Assembly (NCBI GenBank): GCA_005223045.1
Contig: NJBM01000021.1
Span: 1-64,000, forward strand
Length of the DNA: 64,000 bases
Source of the DNA: Planctomycetes bacterium B3_Pla
Lineage (GTDB): Bacteria; Planctomycetota; Phycisphaerae; Sedimentisphaerales; Anaerobacaceae
Direction: 5' to 3'
In this document: positions 49,417-58,517 of the stretch, in pieces
Position numbering within the stretch: position 1 is the first letter of the stretch
Layout: every line of letters begins with the position of its first letter
The notes under the pieces: generated by a model
Told to the model about the DNA's origin: nothing
The model's database searches: none
What the model saw: only the letters and a program-made list of their open reading frames with translations
Made by a program: the position numbers and the translations under genes

Positions 49417-50553
49417 ATGTCAGAAGAATATTCGGCGACGGCTAAAATTTATCCTACTCCGGAGCATGACAAGCTCAGCATCCGCGACATGCTGGACTAC
49501 TTCGAGAAGCACGGCGCGATGCGGGTCTCCGACCTGCACATAAAAGTGGGTACGCCGCCGGCATATCGCATCGACGGAGACCTTGTCAAGCTCAAAGGCC
49601 CGAAAGTAACGCCGCAGATGGCCAAGCAGCTCCTCTACCCGCTTCTTAGCAACGAAAACATGCGCAAGCTCCGCAGCGACCGCAGTGTGGACAGCTCATA
49701 TCGAATCGGTTCGCTGCAATTTCGAATAAATATCTTCGCGGAAAACGACGGCCTTGCCGGGGCAATCCGAGCGCTGTCGCTGGATATCCCACCAGTGGAA
49801 GATATCGGCTTTCCAAACAACGTCTGGCAGGATATCATCAATCGCAAACACGGCCTGGTCCTTATGACCGGTATTACGGGTGCCGGCAAGTCCACAACAA
49901 TTGCCTCGATTATCGACCGAATCAGCGAGAAAAGTGCCTGCCGAATCTTGACCATCGAAGACCCTATAGAATACATCTTTGCGCAGAAGCACTCGATGAT
50001 ATCGCAGCGTGAGGTTGGAAGGGACCTCAAGTCCTTTCCTCAGGGGCTCAAGGAGATGCTGCGGCAGGACCCCGACATAATATTTGTCGGCGAAATGCGC
50101 GACCCGGAAACGATTGCCATGACACTCATGGCCGCCGAGACGGGCCATCTGGTATTCTCCACGCTGCACACAAGAGACGTGACCGGCACGGTCACAAGGA
50201 TACTGGACTATTTCCCGGCCGGCAGGCAGGCCGAGGTGCGAAATCAGCTCTCGCTCGGGCTGGCCTATATTGTATGCCAGAAACTCATACCCAAGAAAGA
50301 CGCCAGCGGAAGAATTGTGGCGATGGAGATACTCAACAACAACTACGCCTGTGCCAACCTGATACGTGTAGGCAAGGTCGAGCAGATATACTCGCAACTG
50401 CAGACGAAGACCCAGGACAAGCCCGATGAAAAGATGATAACATTGGAAAGGCACATGGCAATGCTCGTCCAGCAGGACAAAATTGACCTGCTCGAGGCAA
50501 AAAAATGGGTCAACGATATAAAGTGCTTCTCTGACGCCATGCAGCGGGTGTAA
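49417..50553 (+). CDS. pilT: Type IV pilus retraction ATPase, PilT-like
   Basis: A 378-residue secretion ATPase of the PilT/GspE superfamily. Walker A GITGAGKSTTIAS is near residue 152, the Asp box LTIEDPIEYIF near 182, Walker B RQDPDIIFVGEMRDPETIA near 215 and the His box GHLVFSTLHTRD near 243. The RQDPD-x-I-x-VGEMRD-x-ET arrangement and length fit PilT, which pulls in type IV pili, more than the longer GspE/PilB. The start at 49417 has TTGGAG upstream. Other pilus genes are not adjacent, but prepilin-type proteins occur elsewhere in the window. Confidence 0.9.
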   Translation: MSEEYSATAKIYPTPEHDKLSIRDMLDYFEKHGAMRVSDLHIKVGTPPAYRIDGDLVKLKGPKVTPQMAKQLLYPLLSNENMRKLRSDRSVDSSYRIGSLQFRINIFAENDGLAGAIRALSLDIPPVEDIGFPNNVWQDIINRKHGLVLMTGITGAGKSTTIASIIDRISEKSACRILTIEDPIEYIFAQKHSMISQREVGRDLKSFPQGLKEMLRQDPDIIFVGEMRDPETIAMTLMAAETGHLVFSTLHTRDVTGTVTRILDYFPAGRQAEVRNQLSLGLAYIVCQKLIPKKDASGRIVAMEILNNNYACANLIRVGKVEQIYSQLQTKTQDKPDEKMITLERHMAMLVQQDKIDLLEAKKWVNDIKCFSDAMQRV

Positions 50554-50556
50554 GTT

Positions 50557-50636
50557 CGTTGTGCGTCGTGCGTGATGCGTATTGCGTCCCTTCACGCACG
50601 GCGTAATACGCTATACGCTATACGCAATACGATTAT
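50557..50636. repeat. CGTATTGCG/CGCAATACG repeat before zinc-ribbon gene 1
   Basis: Repeated short units GCGTATTGCG, CGTAATACGC, TATACGCTATACGC and ACGCAATACG fill the gap up to the ATG at 50637. A close counterpart lies at 51550-51627 before the paralogous gene, and a related piece at 48338-48374. Confidence 0.55.
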
Positions 50637-51545
50637 ATGACGATCCAGTTCAACTGCCCGAATTGCGATGCAGTGATTGCCTTTGACGACAAGCACTGTG
50701 GAAAACACGCCCGGTGCTACACCTGCGGACAGGGATTCATAATCCCCTTCAAGGACGGAGACAAGGCAAAGAAAGTCAAGCCGACCGAAGAAAAAGGCGA
50801 ATCTCTGCCCGGCTTTTACAGAGCGGTGTTCGTTGATAACCGGCAGCTCTTCACGACTCCCCGGAATGTGACCGGCCTGGTGTTCATAGCAACGGCGGTC
50901 TGCTGCAAATTCTTCGTGGCCGGCCGAAACTACACTCTGACTATACCAGGGGCCGCGTACACTGTCGATCTTCCTTTGCCAATAGGCCACGTTCTACATG
51001 CTGCCGCATGGGGGTTCCTGTTCTGGTATTACATGGAAATAGTCTATTCGACCGCGTTCGACCGGGAAGACCTGCCGGACGTGGTTGTGGGAGGGCCCAG
51101 GGGATTCGTCCGGCTGATTGTCCGGTCCATATACACATTTTTCATTGTGCTGTTGGCCGTTGAGCTGCCCCTGCTGATTTATCTTGCAACCTCGGCGATA
51201 ACCAACGTCGAATGGCCCGTGCTTTTCTATGTATTTTTGTTCGGCGGACTGTTCTTGCTTCCGATGGCTATACTGACTGTAGCCGTAGGAAAAGACCTTA
51301 CACTGTTGAGGCCCGACTATCTTGTTGCCGCTATTTTAAGAGGGTTCAGGCCCTACCTGGCGCCGGCGGTACTGCTTGGCGCCGCCGGCGCCATTCAGAC
51401 GCAGGCGAACCAGTATTCAAACCAGGGCTTTGCCGTAGCGGCATGGCATTTGCTGTTGAATCTAACGGTGCAGGTGGTGATCCTCATCGCTATGCGCTCG
51501 ATAGGCCTGTTCTACCGCCATTATAGCTGTTATTTGCAATGGTGA
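50637..51545 (+). CDS. Zinc-ribbon membrane protein 1
   Basis: A 302-residue membrane protein. The N-terminus is a zinc ribbon, CPNCDAVIAFDDKHCGKHARC, with a further C-x2-C (TCGQ) near residue 31. After a charged linker (KKVKPTEEKGES) come about six hydrophobic segments: near 85-110, 120-140, 155-185, 190-215, 230-250 and 265-290. It resembles Yip1/DUF-type integral proteins that follow such ribbons in planctomycetes. The N-terminal cytoplasmic ribbon might bind a partner or nucleic acid. The next gene is a paralogue. The ATG directly follows the repeat and lacks a good ribosome site. Confidence 0.72.
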   Translation: MTIQFNCPNCDAVIAFDDKHCGKHARCYTCGQGFIIPFKDGDKAKKVKPTEEKGESLPGFYRAVFVDNRQLFTTPRNVTGLVFIATAVCCKFFVAGRNYTLTIPGAAYTVDLPLPIGHVLHAAAWGFLFWYYMEIVYSTAFDREDLPDVVVGGPRGFVRLIVRSIYTFFIVLLAVELPLLIYLATSAITNVEWPVLFYVFLFGGLFLLPMAILTVAVGKDLTLLRPDYLVAAILRGFRPYLAPAVLLGAAGAIQTQANQYSNQGFAVAAWHLLLNLTVQVVILIAMRSIGLFYRHYSCYLQW

Positions 51546-51549
51546 AAAA

Positions 51550-51627
51550 TCAGTATTCCGCCGTGCGTGAGTCATATCACGCAAAAAGAGAACGCAATAC
51601 GATATACAATATACGCAATACGATTAC
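51550..51627. repeat. CGTATTGCG/CGCAATACG repeat before zinc-ribbon gene 2
   Basis: CGCAATACGATATAC, AATATACGCAATACG and related units lead up to the ATG at 51628. The last 12 bases before the ATG match those before gene 1 (ACGCAATACGATTA). The repeat was therefore copied with the gene or serves both. Confidence 0.55.
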
Positions 51628-52524
51628 ATGACGATCCAATTTTGCTGCCCCAATTGTAATGCAGTTATCGCCTTCCACGACAAGCACTGTGGAAAACGCG
51701 CTCGATGCACCACCTGCGGACAGCTTTTCACTATCCCCTCAAAAGACAACGAAAAGCCAAAGAAATACGAGCCGCCCAAGGACAAGGGCGAACCGCTGCC
51801 CGGCTTCTACCGTGCGGTGTTCGTTGACAGTTGGAAGCTGTTTACAAGGGCGAAAAACGCGACCGGACTTGTCTTTGTCACGGCAGCGGTGTGCTTTAAG
51901 TTCTTTGCAGGCCACACAGATTACTCCTTCACTATGGGTTACTTCAGGGTCCAGGCCCCGACCGGATTGATAATTACACTTTCATCGTGGGGATGCCTAT
52001 TCTGGTATTACATGGAGATAATCAAATCGACGGCGCTCGATATCGAAGAGTTACCGGACGTTTACATGAGCGGCCTTTTCGGCTTCATTTGGAACATCGC
52101 CAAGTCCCTGTATCTCTTTGCACTCTCGCTGGCAGTGGCCCTTGTGCCCTGCATTATTTCCGTCGCAGCATTGGGAACCGACACCATCGTTTCGCGTATG
52201 CTGGCTCTTGCAGGATTATTCATATTTCCAATAGCAATTTTGACCTTCTCGGTCGGCAGGGATATATGGATGATTTTCCGGCCGGACTATCTTATCAAGC
52301 CTGTCACGCAGGCCTTCCGGCCCTACACGGTCGCGGCAGGGCTGCTCATACTGGCCTGGGTTTTTCAGCTCAAAACCCTTTGGTACGACGATTTATCGGA
52401 CAGAGGCAGTCTTGTCATAGGATTGCACCTTTGCGCCAATCTCGGCGTCCAGGTGGTAGCGATAATTGCGATGCGCTCGATAGGCCTGTTCTACCGGCAC
52501 TTTAGCTGCCATTTTCCGTGGTAA
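51628..52524 (+). CDS. Zinc-ribbon membrane protein 2 (paralogue of 1)
   Basis: A 298-residue protein with the same plan and close similarity to the previous gene. It has CPNCNAVIAFHDKHCGKRARC plus TCGQ at the N-terminus, the phrase GEPLPGFYRAVFVDSWKLFT (GESLPGFYRAVFVDNRQLFT in gene 1), WYYMEI (same in gene 1), and MRSIGLFYRH near the end (identical in gene 1). Divergence is highest in the middle membrane segments. The tandem arrangement shows a duplication in this lineage. Function is unknown. Confidence 0.72.
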   Translation: MTIQFCCPNCNAVIAFHDKHCGKRARCTTCGQLFTIPSKDNEKPKKYEPPKDKGEPLPGFYRAVFVDSWKLFTRAKNATGLVFVTAAVCFKFFAGHTDYSFTMGYFRVQAPTGLIITLSSWGCLFWYYMEIIKSTALDIEELPDVYMSGLFGFIWNIAKSLYLFALSLAVALVPCIISVAALGTDTIVSRMLALAGLFIFPIAILTFSVGRDIWMIFRPDYLIKPVTQAFRPYTVAAGLLILAWVFQLKTLWYDDLSDRGSLVIGLHLCANLGVQVVAIIAMRSIGLFYRHFSCHFPW

Positions 52525-52602
52525 GATTTCGTAAAGAAAGGTTGCACTTCTTGATATGGAAAAACCGCACAGGGGTGGTGGGATCGCCCATGTTACGCGC
52601 AT

Positions 52603-53106
52603 TTAATAATCGTAATACGGAGTGCCCTTGATGTCGCTGCCGGTCCAGTTAAGTGCAATCTCGCCGGTCTCTTTTTTGTAAAGCCATCCGCTGGATGTTC
52701 CGTCAACCACGGCAGAGAATGCCGTAGCCTCGGCCACGTATGTAATGGTCGATAGGCCGCTAAACGGATTCTTGGGAATTTTCCTCAGATAAGGCCCATA
52801 CAGGAACGGGTCGGCAGGCACCGTGGAGGGCGAGGCCAAACCGGCCACAGTGGTGGTCCCGATAAACTGAAGCTCCAGAACGGCTAAAGTCGTGCCAACG
52901 CCACTAACGTATCCCGGCGGGAAGCTGTTGTGCTGCAGCGCGTAGAGCTCAATCTGGGTTCGAACTGTCGCCAGATTGGTCAGGGAGGCTGAATCCTTGG
53001 CCTGCACCACATTGCCCCGGAATTGAGGTATTACAATCGCGGCCATTATGCCTAAAATTGCCACGACAATTATCATCTCGACAAGTGTAAAGCCTTTTTT
53101 TCTCAT
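52603..53106 (-). CDS. GspG-like pseudopilin
   Basis: A 167-residue prepilin-type protein with site KKG|FTLVEMIIVVAILGIMAA (residues 3-21) and the mature start FRGNVVQAKDSASLTNLATVRTQIELYALQHNSFPPGY (in parts: VQAKDSASLTNLATVRTQIE, LYALQHNSFPPGY). The helix followed by a short beta domain matches GspG/PilE-type major pseudopilins. The C-terminal KNPFSGLSTITYVAEATAF and GWLYKKETGEIALNWTGSD fit this fold. AGGAG is nine bases before the ATG at 53106; the frame is open 13 codons further. It sits apart from other secretion genes. Confidence 0.87.
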   Translation of the reverse strand: MRKKGFTLVEMIIVVAILGIMAAIVIPQFRGNVVQAKDSASLTNLATVRTQIELYALQHNSFPPGYVSGVGTTLAVLELQFIGTTTVAGLASPSTVPADPFLYGPYLRKIPKNPFSGLSTITYVAEATAFSAVVDGTSSGWLYKKETGEIALNWTGSDIKGTPYYDY

Positions 53107-53145
53107 TTGTTTCAACTCCTGCCAATACCGGCGAATTTCAATCAC

Positions 53146-53745
53146 ATCTCAACTATCGGCTATTACGAAGGCCTGCTTTGGAAAGAATAGTCATTGAAAG
53201 CATACTTTTTTGAGAATAGTTGCGGCAGAAAACTCGCTATAACCAATAAAACTACACGGCGGGCACATCTACGGCTCCCACCACGGTCAGCCACCGATAA
53301 ATATATTCAGATTGGCCCTTACCGCCAATATGACGCTTTGTCAGCAGTGCCCCGGCTCGCGACAACAAATGCCACAGCCGAAAAGTGCGCAACTCATAGA
53401 CACAGCAGTCAATGTAGATGCGGCAATCAACTGGGATTTTATCGGTCCTTTAGTTGGTCCGGTCTATGTAAATTCAGCCTGGACAAAGAAAGATTATATT
53501 TGCTTTTTACCGAATTTGATCTTATAATTTTATATAGGTAAGTGACCCAAAAAGGCATTTCTTGCCTTGGGGGAAGTTTTTCAATGACACAGAGAACGCG
53601 CATATTCCGCTCGTCACGGGGCCGAAGACTGTCACGACTTCCGTCTTCTGCGCAGCGCGCATATCCTTTTGGTACAATCCCAGCCGTGAACAACGTATGG
53701 TGTAATAAGAGTTTCTCTAATAAACTTTTCTTGGAGGGTAGATTC
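53146..53745. other. Intergenic region with no recognised gene
   Basis: About 600 bases between divergent genes. Frames of 70-115 codons exist but show no leader, motif or ribosome site that would support them. One (near 53312-53527) contains DTAVNVDAAINWDFIGPLVGP, which is not recognised. The region has A/T-rich stretches on both flanks where promoters may lie, but I could not place a clear pair. Confidence 0.35.
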
Positions 53746-54633
53746 ATGGAGAAAAAGGAACGTACAAAAGGGGTCCTTTCATCGATCCTATGGACTGCTC
53801 TGGCATTTCAGCTATGCGCAGTGCCGGATGCACGGGGCCAGTTCTATGATGGAGGGGCTACCTACGACATTACAGAGGACTCCGGCTACGCATTCATAGA
53901 TGGCGAAGGGACGGTTGTCAACCTTCACGCGACCATCGCGAATGCCATCTATGTGTGCCACTTTGGAGCCCCGGGGGCAACGCTAAACTTCTTTGATGAT
54001 GCCCGTGCAGGCCTTATCTATGCGGACACCGGCAGCTATGTAAACATCTATGGCGGCTCAGTTGACGTTTGGGTGTCTGTGTCAACGGGTACTGAGGTTA
54101 CGATCTACGGCGAGCAGTTCGTAGTAGTCGATGCTGCCGGCACACATGAATACGATCCGGGCACGATGCTTTCCACTGCAAATGCGGTATTGACCGCTTA
54201 TGATGGTTGGGGAGAAGTGCTTTTCAACGGGCGTATCTCGTGTGTAGAAGGCGCTTATGTATCGCTCGCCAGTGAAAACGTGGAAAGCGGGGGCCTCGAT
54301 GTTCAGATTGACGTCAAACCAGGCTCCAATTCGAACGTTATCAATTCTCGCTCCAGGGGCAAGGTTGCCGTGGCGGTTCTGTCAGACGCAACTTTCGATG
54401 CGACGCAACTGCTTCCTGAAACCGTGAACTTTGCGGGTGCCGGTGTGGCCCAGAACAAAAAAGGCAAATACATGGCTCACGCAGAGGACGTCGATGACGA
54501 TGGTAATGACGACATGGTGTTACATTTCAGAACGAATGAGCTGGAACTGGAAGACGGCATCATAACCGTTACGTTGACGGGCCAGATCAACGGCGAAGCG
54601 ATATCGGGGACCGATAATGTGCGTGTACTGTAG
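53746..54633 (+). CDS. Secreted protein with a C-terminal IDVKPGS-type beta domain
   Basis: A 295-residue protein with a probable signal peptide (residues 1-33, with ILWTALAFQLCAVPDARGQ). The middle (about 34-200) is a run of beta-strands with gly/asp-rich turns, like a right-handed helix or carpet (TYDITEDSGYAFID, TLNFFDDARAGLIYADTGSYVNIYGGSVDVWV in parts). The C-terminal 100 residues start VQIDVKPGSNSNVINSRSRG and end GTDNVRV. This ending is a recurrent domain in secreted proteins of planctomycetes and others, with a VDDDGNDDMV calcium-loop-like stretch. I start at ATG 53746 with GGAGGG upstream. Function unknown. Confidence 0.72.
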   Translation: MEKKERTKGVLSSILWTALAFQLCAVPDARGQFYDGGATYDITEDSGYAFIDGEGTVVNLHATIANAIYVCHFGAPGATLNFFDDARAGLIYADTGSYVNIYGGSVDVWVSVSTGTEVTIYGEQFVVVDAAGTHEYDPGTMLSTANAVLTAYDGWGEVLFNGRISCVEGAYVSLASENVESGGLDVQIDVKPGSNSNVINSRSRGKVAVAVLSDATFDATQLLPETVNFAGAGVAQNKKGKYMAHAEDVDDDGNDDMVLHFRTNELELEDGIITVTLTGQINGEAISGTDNVRVL

Positions 54634-54659
54634 TCGAAAAAGAAATAGACTTTTTCGAC
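54633..54659. terminator. Stem-loop at the end of the secreted protein gene
   Basis: GTCGAAAAAG (54633-54642) pairs with CTTTTTCGAC (54650-54659), a perfect 10-base stem starting at the stop codon's last base. Confidence 0.6.
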
Positions 54660-54692
54660 CGTAAAACCGAGTCGATAGTCAAAAAACAATCC

Positions 54693-54724
54693 GGGGCCTG
54701 TGCCGAACAAATCGACACAGGCCC
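54693..54724. terminator. Bidirectional terminator beside LamG protein B
   Basis: GGGCCTGTG (54694-54702) pairs with CACAGGCCC (54716-54724). The loop CCGAACAAATCGA resembles the loop of the terminator at 14023-14057. It is 33 bases past the minus-strand stop and serves both converging genes. Confidence 0.7.
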
Positions 54725-54756
54725 TTAACTTATGCGCAAATTTACTTATGGCCGCT

Positions 54757-57700
54757 TTAGTTAGCAGGCGGTTCCTCCAAAGCCGGCCTCAGCAACCGGA
54801 TGTCGTCAACAAACAACGTCCCTGAGCCGCCGGACGCCGCTGCATTGCCCACTGTTCCCAAGCCGAGAGCGATCTTGTCGATGTCGGCAAGGTTCACGCC
54901 CTGATCGGCAAATTTGCTCAGATCGATGCTCCATTCGGTCCAGACGTCAATCGTGGCCGCACCGGGGTCGTCATGGACCACCACGGCGGGCGTGCCCGTG
55001 CTGTTGGACAGCGCTACGTAGAGCGGCTCGGCACTGTTACCAACTATGCCGATGTCCTGGTTCGTCCATTGCTGGCCTACCGTGCCGGTTATCGTAACGT
55101 CCGAGAATACCGCTTCGCACGTCTGATCGTCATCATGGCTGGTCAGCGCCAGGCCCACGTAAATGGTTCCCTCCATCGGGATGTTCTCCGGAAAGGCATT
55201 ACCTACCGGTTGCCAGGCGGTGCCGTTAGACGAATGCGAAGCCGTGAGGTTGCCCACTGCATCACGCTCCAACCTGACCCAACGTGGCGCTGTGATGCCG
55301 GTCTCGTTGGTACTGAAACTGGCGATATCCGTATCGGTGCGACCCTGAGAGACAACGCCGTTGTCTGGCGTAACGCACACAAAAGCGTGTTTCGAGCCGG
55401 CGTCCAGCGTCTCGCGAATCATCACGCCCGCTTTGGCCCAGCCGTGGGTGTTTTGCACGCTGTTGATCCTGGCAATGATTGTGCCGGGGCCTGTGAGCGT
55501 CTTATAGGCAAAGTGGAACTGGTCGGCGGTACCCCAGATATCGGCGCCGGAGCCGGTCATTGTGAAGGTCCCGACTGGGCCTTCCGTGAAGCTGCCAACC
55601 GATGGTGGATAGCCCCTGAACCACAGCGACAGCACGCTCACACCATGTACGGTCCAGTCGCGCGGAGCGGTCAATGTCAGCTCAGCCTGTGAATTCGTTA
55701 CACCTGCGGTGTTGTTGTAAGAAAGCGGCATGGACTTCAAACCGCCGTTGACAATCGTCTGTTCGGCATAAGGAGGCATTACGTAGCCGACCTGGGAACC
55801 ATTAGTCGGAACGCCGAAGCCGTCGATCCAATGCTGCCAGATCGCTTCATTTTCCGCGTCATTGTCGGTATAACCCTCGAAATCGTCCACGAGAATGAAG
55901 TCCGCCACCGTGAAGGTCCATACTCTGCCGGTGGTCACGGTACCGTCGGTGTTGTTCTCGTCGATGCGCCAGTAGAACGGCCCTGCGCCCCATTCGACGC
56001 CTTCGGCGGGAGTGAAGGTAGTGCCGCTCTGACTGCCTCGATATATGCCGGTCGTATCGGATGTATCGGCATTCTTGACGGCGTCTTTATCGGCGCCGAA
56101 ATAGACCTCGTGGCTGGACGCGCTATCTCCGGGCGACCAGTTAAGAGGCGTGGCCGAGTCAATGTCAGGCGTAGAGCCGTTAGCCGGACTCGAGTTCCAG
56201 GCTGAAAGCGGATCAATTCTCATGACCAGTTGGACTTCTTCTTGCGTCAGCGCCTTATCATAGATGCGCACATCGTCGATTTGGCCGTTGAAAGGTCTGC
56301 TGCCCCAGGGAGCCTGGCCGATGCGAACGACGCCGGCGGCAGTATCGATGGGCTCATCCAGTTGGGCACTGATTACTTCCTGTTGACTATCAACATATAG
56401 CGTGATTTCCATAACATCCGGCGAGCCATCGTCAACAAGCACCGCTGCCACATGATGCCATATACCGTCGCGCATATCTGTACTGCCGACCTGGTAGCCG
56501 CCATTGACTTCGATCCGTATAGCGCCGGCCTGCCCATTGCTGTTCTGAACGCGGAATATCCATTTCTGGCCAGCTACATTCTGACCCCAGGAGGCAATCT
56601 CACCAAGTGCCGACGTTCTGATCCAGGCAGTCACAGTTCGCGATTGGGTGCCGGTTACACCTTCAAAGCCGGCGGCTTCCACGATATCGTCACCAGAGCC
56701 GTCGAACTCCAACGCTCCGCCATCATATCCATTCACCCATTGCAGGTCGCCCTGCATCGTTCCATGATTGCCATGCCCGGACCAGTCGAGAGCGGTATTG
56801 CCCATGCCTTCATCAAGCGTCCACCAGCCGACAAGATTCGGGTCCTCGTGAACGGCTATCACCGGTATCGTGGTGAAGCTCCAGACATCGCCCTTGTATG
56901 TGTTGGCTCCGTCAAACTCATCCACACGCCAATAGTAGGTCTTTTCCAATTCCAGCGTAGCAGGGGTGAGGGTCGCATCTGTTTGCGGCAGAGCACCGGC
57001 GGCGCTGCCCACCTCGTCAGGATTATCACCAAAATACACATGATGTAGCTTTGTGCCGAAACCAGGCGTCCAGCCAAGGGTCACGTCCGATAAGACGAAC
57101 TTAGCGCCGTCTGCAGGATCAGGCTCATAGGCGATCTTGGGCGGAACCCAGAAGCTCCAGACGTTGCCCTTCCAGGGACTGGCTGCATTGGCGTCGTTGA
57201 CCTCATCTACTCTCCAGTAGTATGTCGTGCCGGGCTGCAGGCCGTCGGAGGCGGGAAAGCCGGGAAATCCGACCACCTGGGAAGTCGTTGCCAGGTTGCC
57301 CACAAAGGTCCCTTCGGCACCATCGTTGACGTCGTCGAAGCTGGTTCCGAAGTACAAGTCGTGCGAGACCGCATAATATCCAGGCCTCCAGCCGAGATTG
57401 GCCCATGTGTTCTCATACAGCTCACCATCACCCGGATTCGGTCCGACCGCCAGCGGATTCCCGCCTCCGCCTCCCAACATGGCGGCAAGGATTTCATCTT
57501 CCGTCAGAACGTGGTCGTAAACGCGCGCATCGTCAATCAGGCCGACAAAGGGAGTGGACCCTCTGGCGCCGAGCGCCAAAATAAAACCAGCGCCCGGCCC
57601 GCTATGTTGATTAACATTCACCGCGTCTGTCTCATAGCCGCTGGCCAGGTCGCCGTCAATGTAAACCTTCATAGAGTCATTGGCCCCGTCCGTATCGAAA

Positions 57701-58185
57701 GCAATCGTAACAGCCACGTGATGCCATTCACCGTCATTTACGGCAGCAGTCGAACTCAGACTCGTCAAGGCACCGACGCTGTGTGCCCGAATCATGATGA
57801 CACCTGAAGTTTCAATATTGATTGATCGGTTGCCCTGCACGTGTGCCGCACCGGCCGGACCCATAGCCATAACCGTGTTGAGCACGCCTGCGTTGGACGT
57901 CTTGAACCAGACCGCCCAGCTCACTTCGCCTTCCACGCTGGGAAAACCGTCATTCTGACTAGTGCCGGGAATCTCGATCCAGTCATCGCCGTCGATTTCC
58001 ATTGCCTCGCCGACTTTGCCGTCCACCCAATTGGGACTGCCGATAATTTCCCCGTCGAGACCGCTGCCGGAGCTGTCGGCGGCGCTGCCGTCAAGTCTCC
58101 AGTGACCGACTAAATCGGCCCTGGCATTACCGGCCGATAACAATGCCAGAGAAAGGCAGGCTAAAAACGTCGCTCGTCTAAACAT
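54757..58185 (-). CDS. Giant secreted LamG / FnIII-like multidomain protein B
   Basis: A 1142-residue paralogue of LamG protein A with the same order. Signal peptide at about 1-23 (ending GNARA), LamG 1 (about 24-240; starts VGHWRLDGSAADSSGSGLDG), two FnIII-like modules (about 245-440, with GTTYYWRVDEVNDANAASPW), LamG 2 (about 445-660; VGWWTLDEGMGNTALDWSG), third FnIII-like module, and a split carbohydrate-binding-like sandwich with a DUF1349-like insert. From VDDFEGYTDNDAENEAIWQH to the end it is very similar to A (FFVDDIRLLRP-type ending); the N-terminal LamG is clearly divergent. It ends EEPPAN. No catalytic domain or anchor. AAGGAGG precedes the ATG. Promoter-like box and terminator match those of A. 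Confidence 0.85.
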   Translation of the reverse strand: MFRRATFLACLSLALLSAGNARADLVGHWRLDGSAADSSGSGLDGEIIGSPNWVDGKVGEAMEIDGDDWIEIPGTSQNDGFPSVEGEVSWAVWFKTSNAGVLNTVMAMGPAGAAHVQGNRSINIETSGVIMIRAHSVGALTSLSSTAAVNDGEWHHVAVTIAFDTDGANDSMKVYIDGDLASGYETDAVNVNQHSGPGAGFILALGARGSTPFVGLIDDARVYDHVLTEDEILAAMLGGGGGNPLAVGPNPGDGELYENTWANLGWRPGYYAVSHDLYFGTSFDDVNDGAEGTFVGNLATTSQVVGFPGFPASDGLQPGTTYYWRVDEVNDANAASPWKGNVWSFWVPPKIAYEPDPADGAKFVLSDVTLGWTPGFGTKLHHVYFGDNPDEVGSAAGALPQTDATLTPATLELEKTYYWRVDEFDGANTYKGDVWSFTTIPVIAVHEDPNLVGWWTLDEGMGNTALDWSGHGNHGTMQGDLQWVNGYDGGALEFDGSGDDIVEAAGFEGVTGTQSRTVTAWIRTSALGEIASWGQNVAGQKWIFRVQNSNGQAGAIRIEVNGGYQVGSTDMRDGIWHHVAAVLVDDGSPDVMEITLYVDSQQEVISAQLDEPIDTAAGVVRIGQAPWGSRPFNGQIDDVRIYDKALTQEEVQLVMRIDPLSAWNSSPANGSTPDIDSATPLNWSPGDSASSHEVYFGADKDAVKNADTSDTTGIYRGSQSGTTFTPAEGVEWGAGPFYWRIDENNTDGTVTTGRVWTFTVADFILVDDFEGYTDNDAENEAIWQHWIDGFGVPTNGSQVGYVMPPYAEQTIVNGGLKSMPLSYNNTAGVTNSQAELTLTAPRDWTVHGVSVLSLWFRGYPPSVGSFTEGPVGTFTMTGSGADIWGTADQFHFAYKTLTGPGTIIARINSVQNTHGWAKAGVMIRETLDAGSKHAFVCVTPDNGVVSQGRTDTDIASFSTNETGITAPRWVRLERDAVGNLTASHSSNGTAWQPVGNAFPENIPMEGTIYVGLALTSHDDDQTCEAVFSDVTITGTVGQQWTNQDIGIVGNSAEPLYVALSNSTGTPAVVVHDDPGAATIDVWTEWSIDLSKFADQGVNLADIDKIALGLGTVGNAAASGGSGTLFVDDIRLLRPALEEPPAN

Positions 58186-58517
58186 GATAATCCTCCTTCA
58201 TAAAAGAGAGTCGAGAGATTTGACACGGCAGACAGCAAACTTTGCCGTCGGCCATATTCAGTATATGATTGCATGGAAAAACCTTCTGCGATTTGCCGCC
58301 ACCTCCTTCCCCGAGAAGCTCAGCTTTGAGCCACCAATCGAAATGTAAACATTTGCACCAAGCTACAGAAAGCCGCCCCGGTAGAATACCGGGGAACCAC
58401 AAACATCACCAATTTCATTTATACCGATTACCCGCCTTGCCGTCAAGGAAAATCGCCGGATGAAACTCTGTGCTCCGCCTGCCAGGGGGCGTAGAAAGCT
58501 TCTTTGCGCGTGGATAC
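58186..58517. other. Leader and promoter region of LamG gene B
   Basis: Apart from the promoter at 58418-58446, the region holds CCCCGGTA/TACCGGGG (58376-58394), a perfect hairpin about 25 bases into the predicted transcript, and a G/C-rich dyad CGGCAGACAGCAAACTTTGCCG (58226-58247). These would form a structured 5' leader of about 225 bases. No gene is seen. Confidence 0.5.
58418..58446 (-). promoter_or_regulatory. Promoter of LamG gene B, shared with its paralogue
   Basis: On the minus strand TTGACG (58446-58441), a 17-base spacer containing GGCGGG, and TATAAA (58423-58418), followed by AATTGGTG. The same arrangement stands before LamG gene A at 17884-17913. Confidence 0.6.

Noticed and set aside
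50557..51627. Repeated CGCAATACG units as a possible CRISPR-like array
   Set aside because: Units are short, irregular and interrupted by a full gene; there are no unique spacers of constant length and no cas genes.
53194..53541. Plus-strand frame of 115 codons in the 53.2-53.7 kb gap
   Set aside because: No ribosome site, leader or motif, and the composition is uneven.
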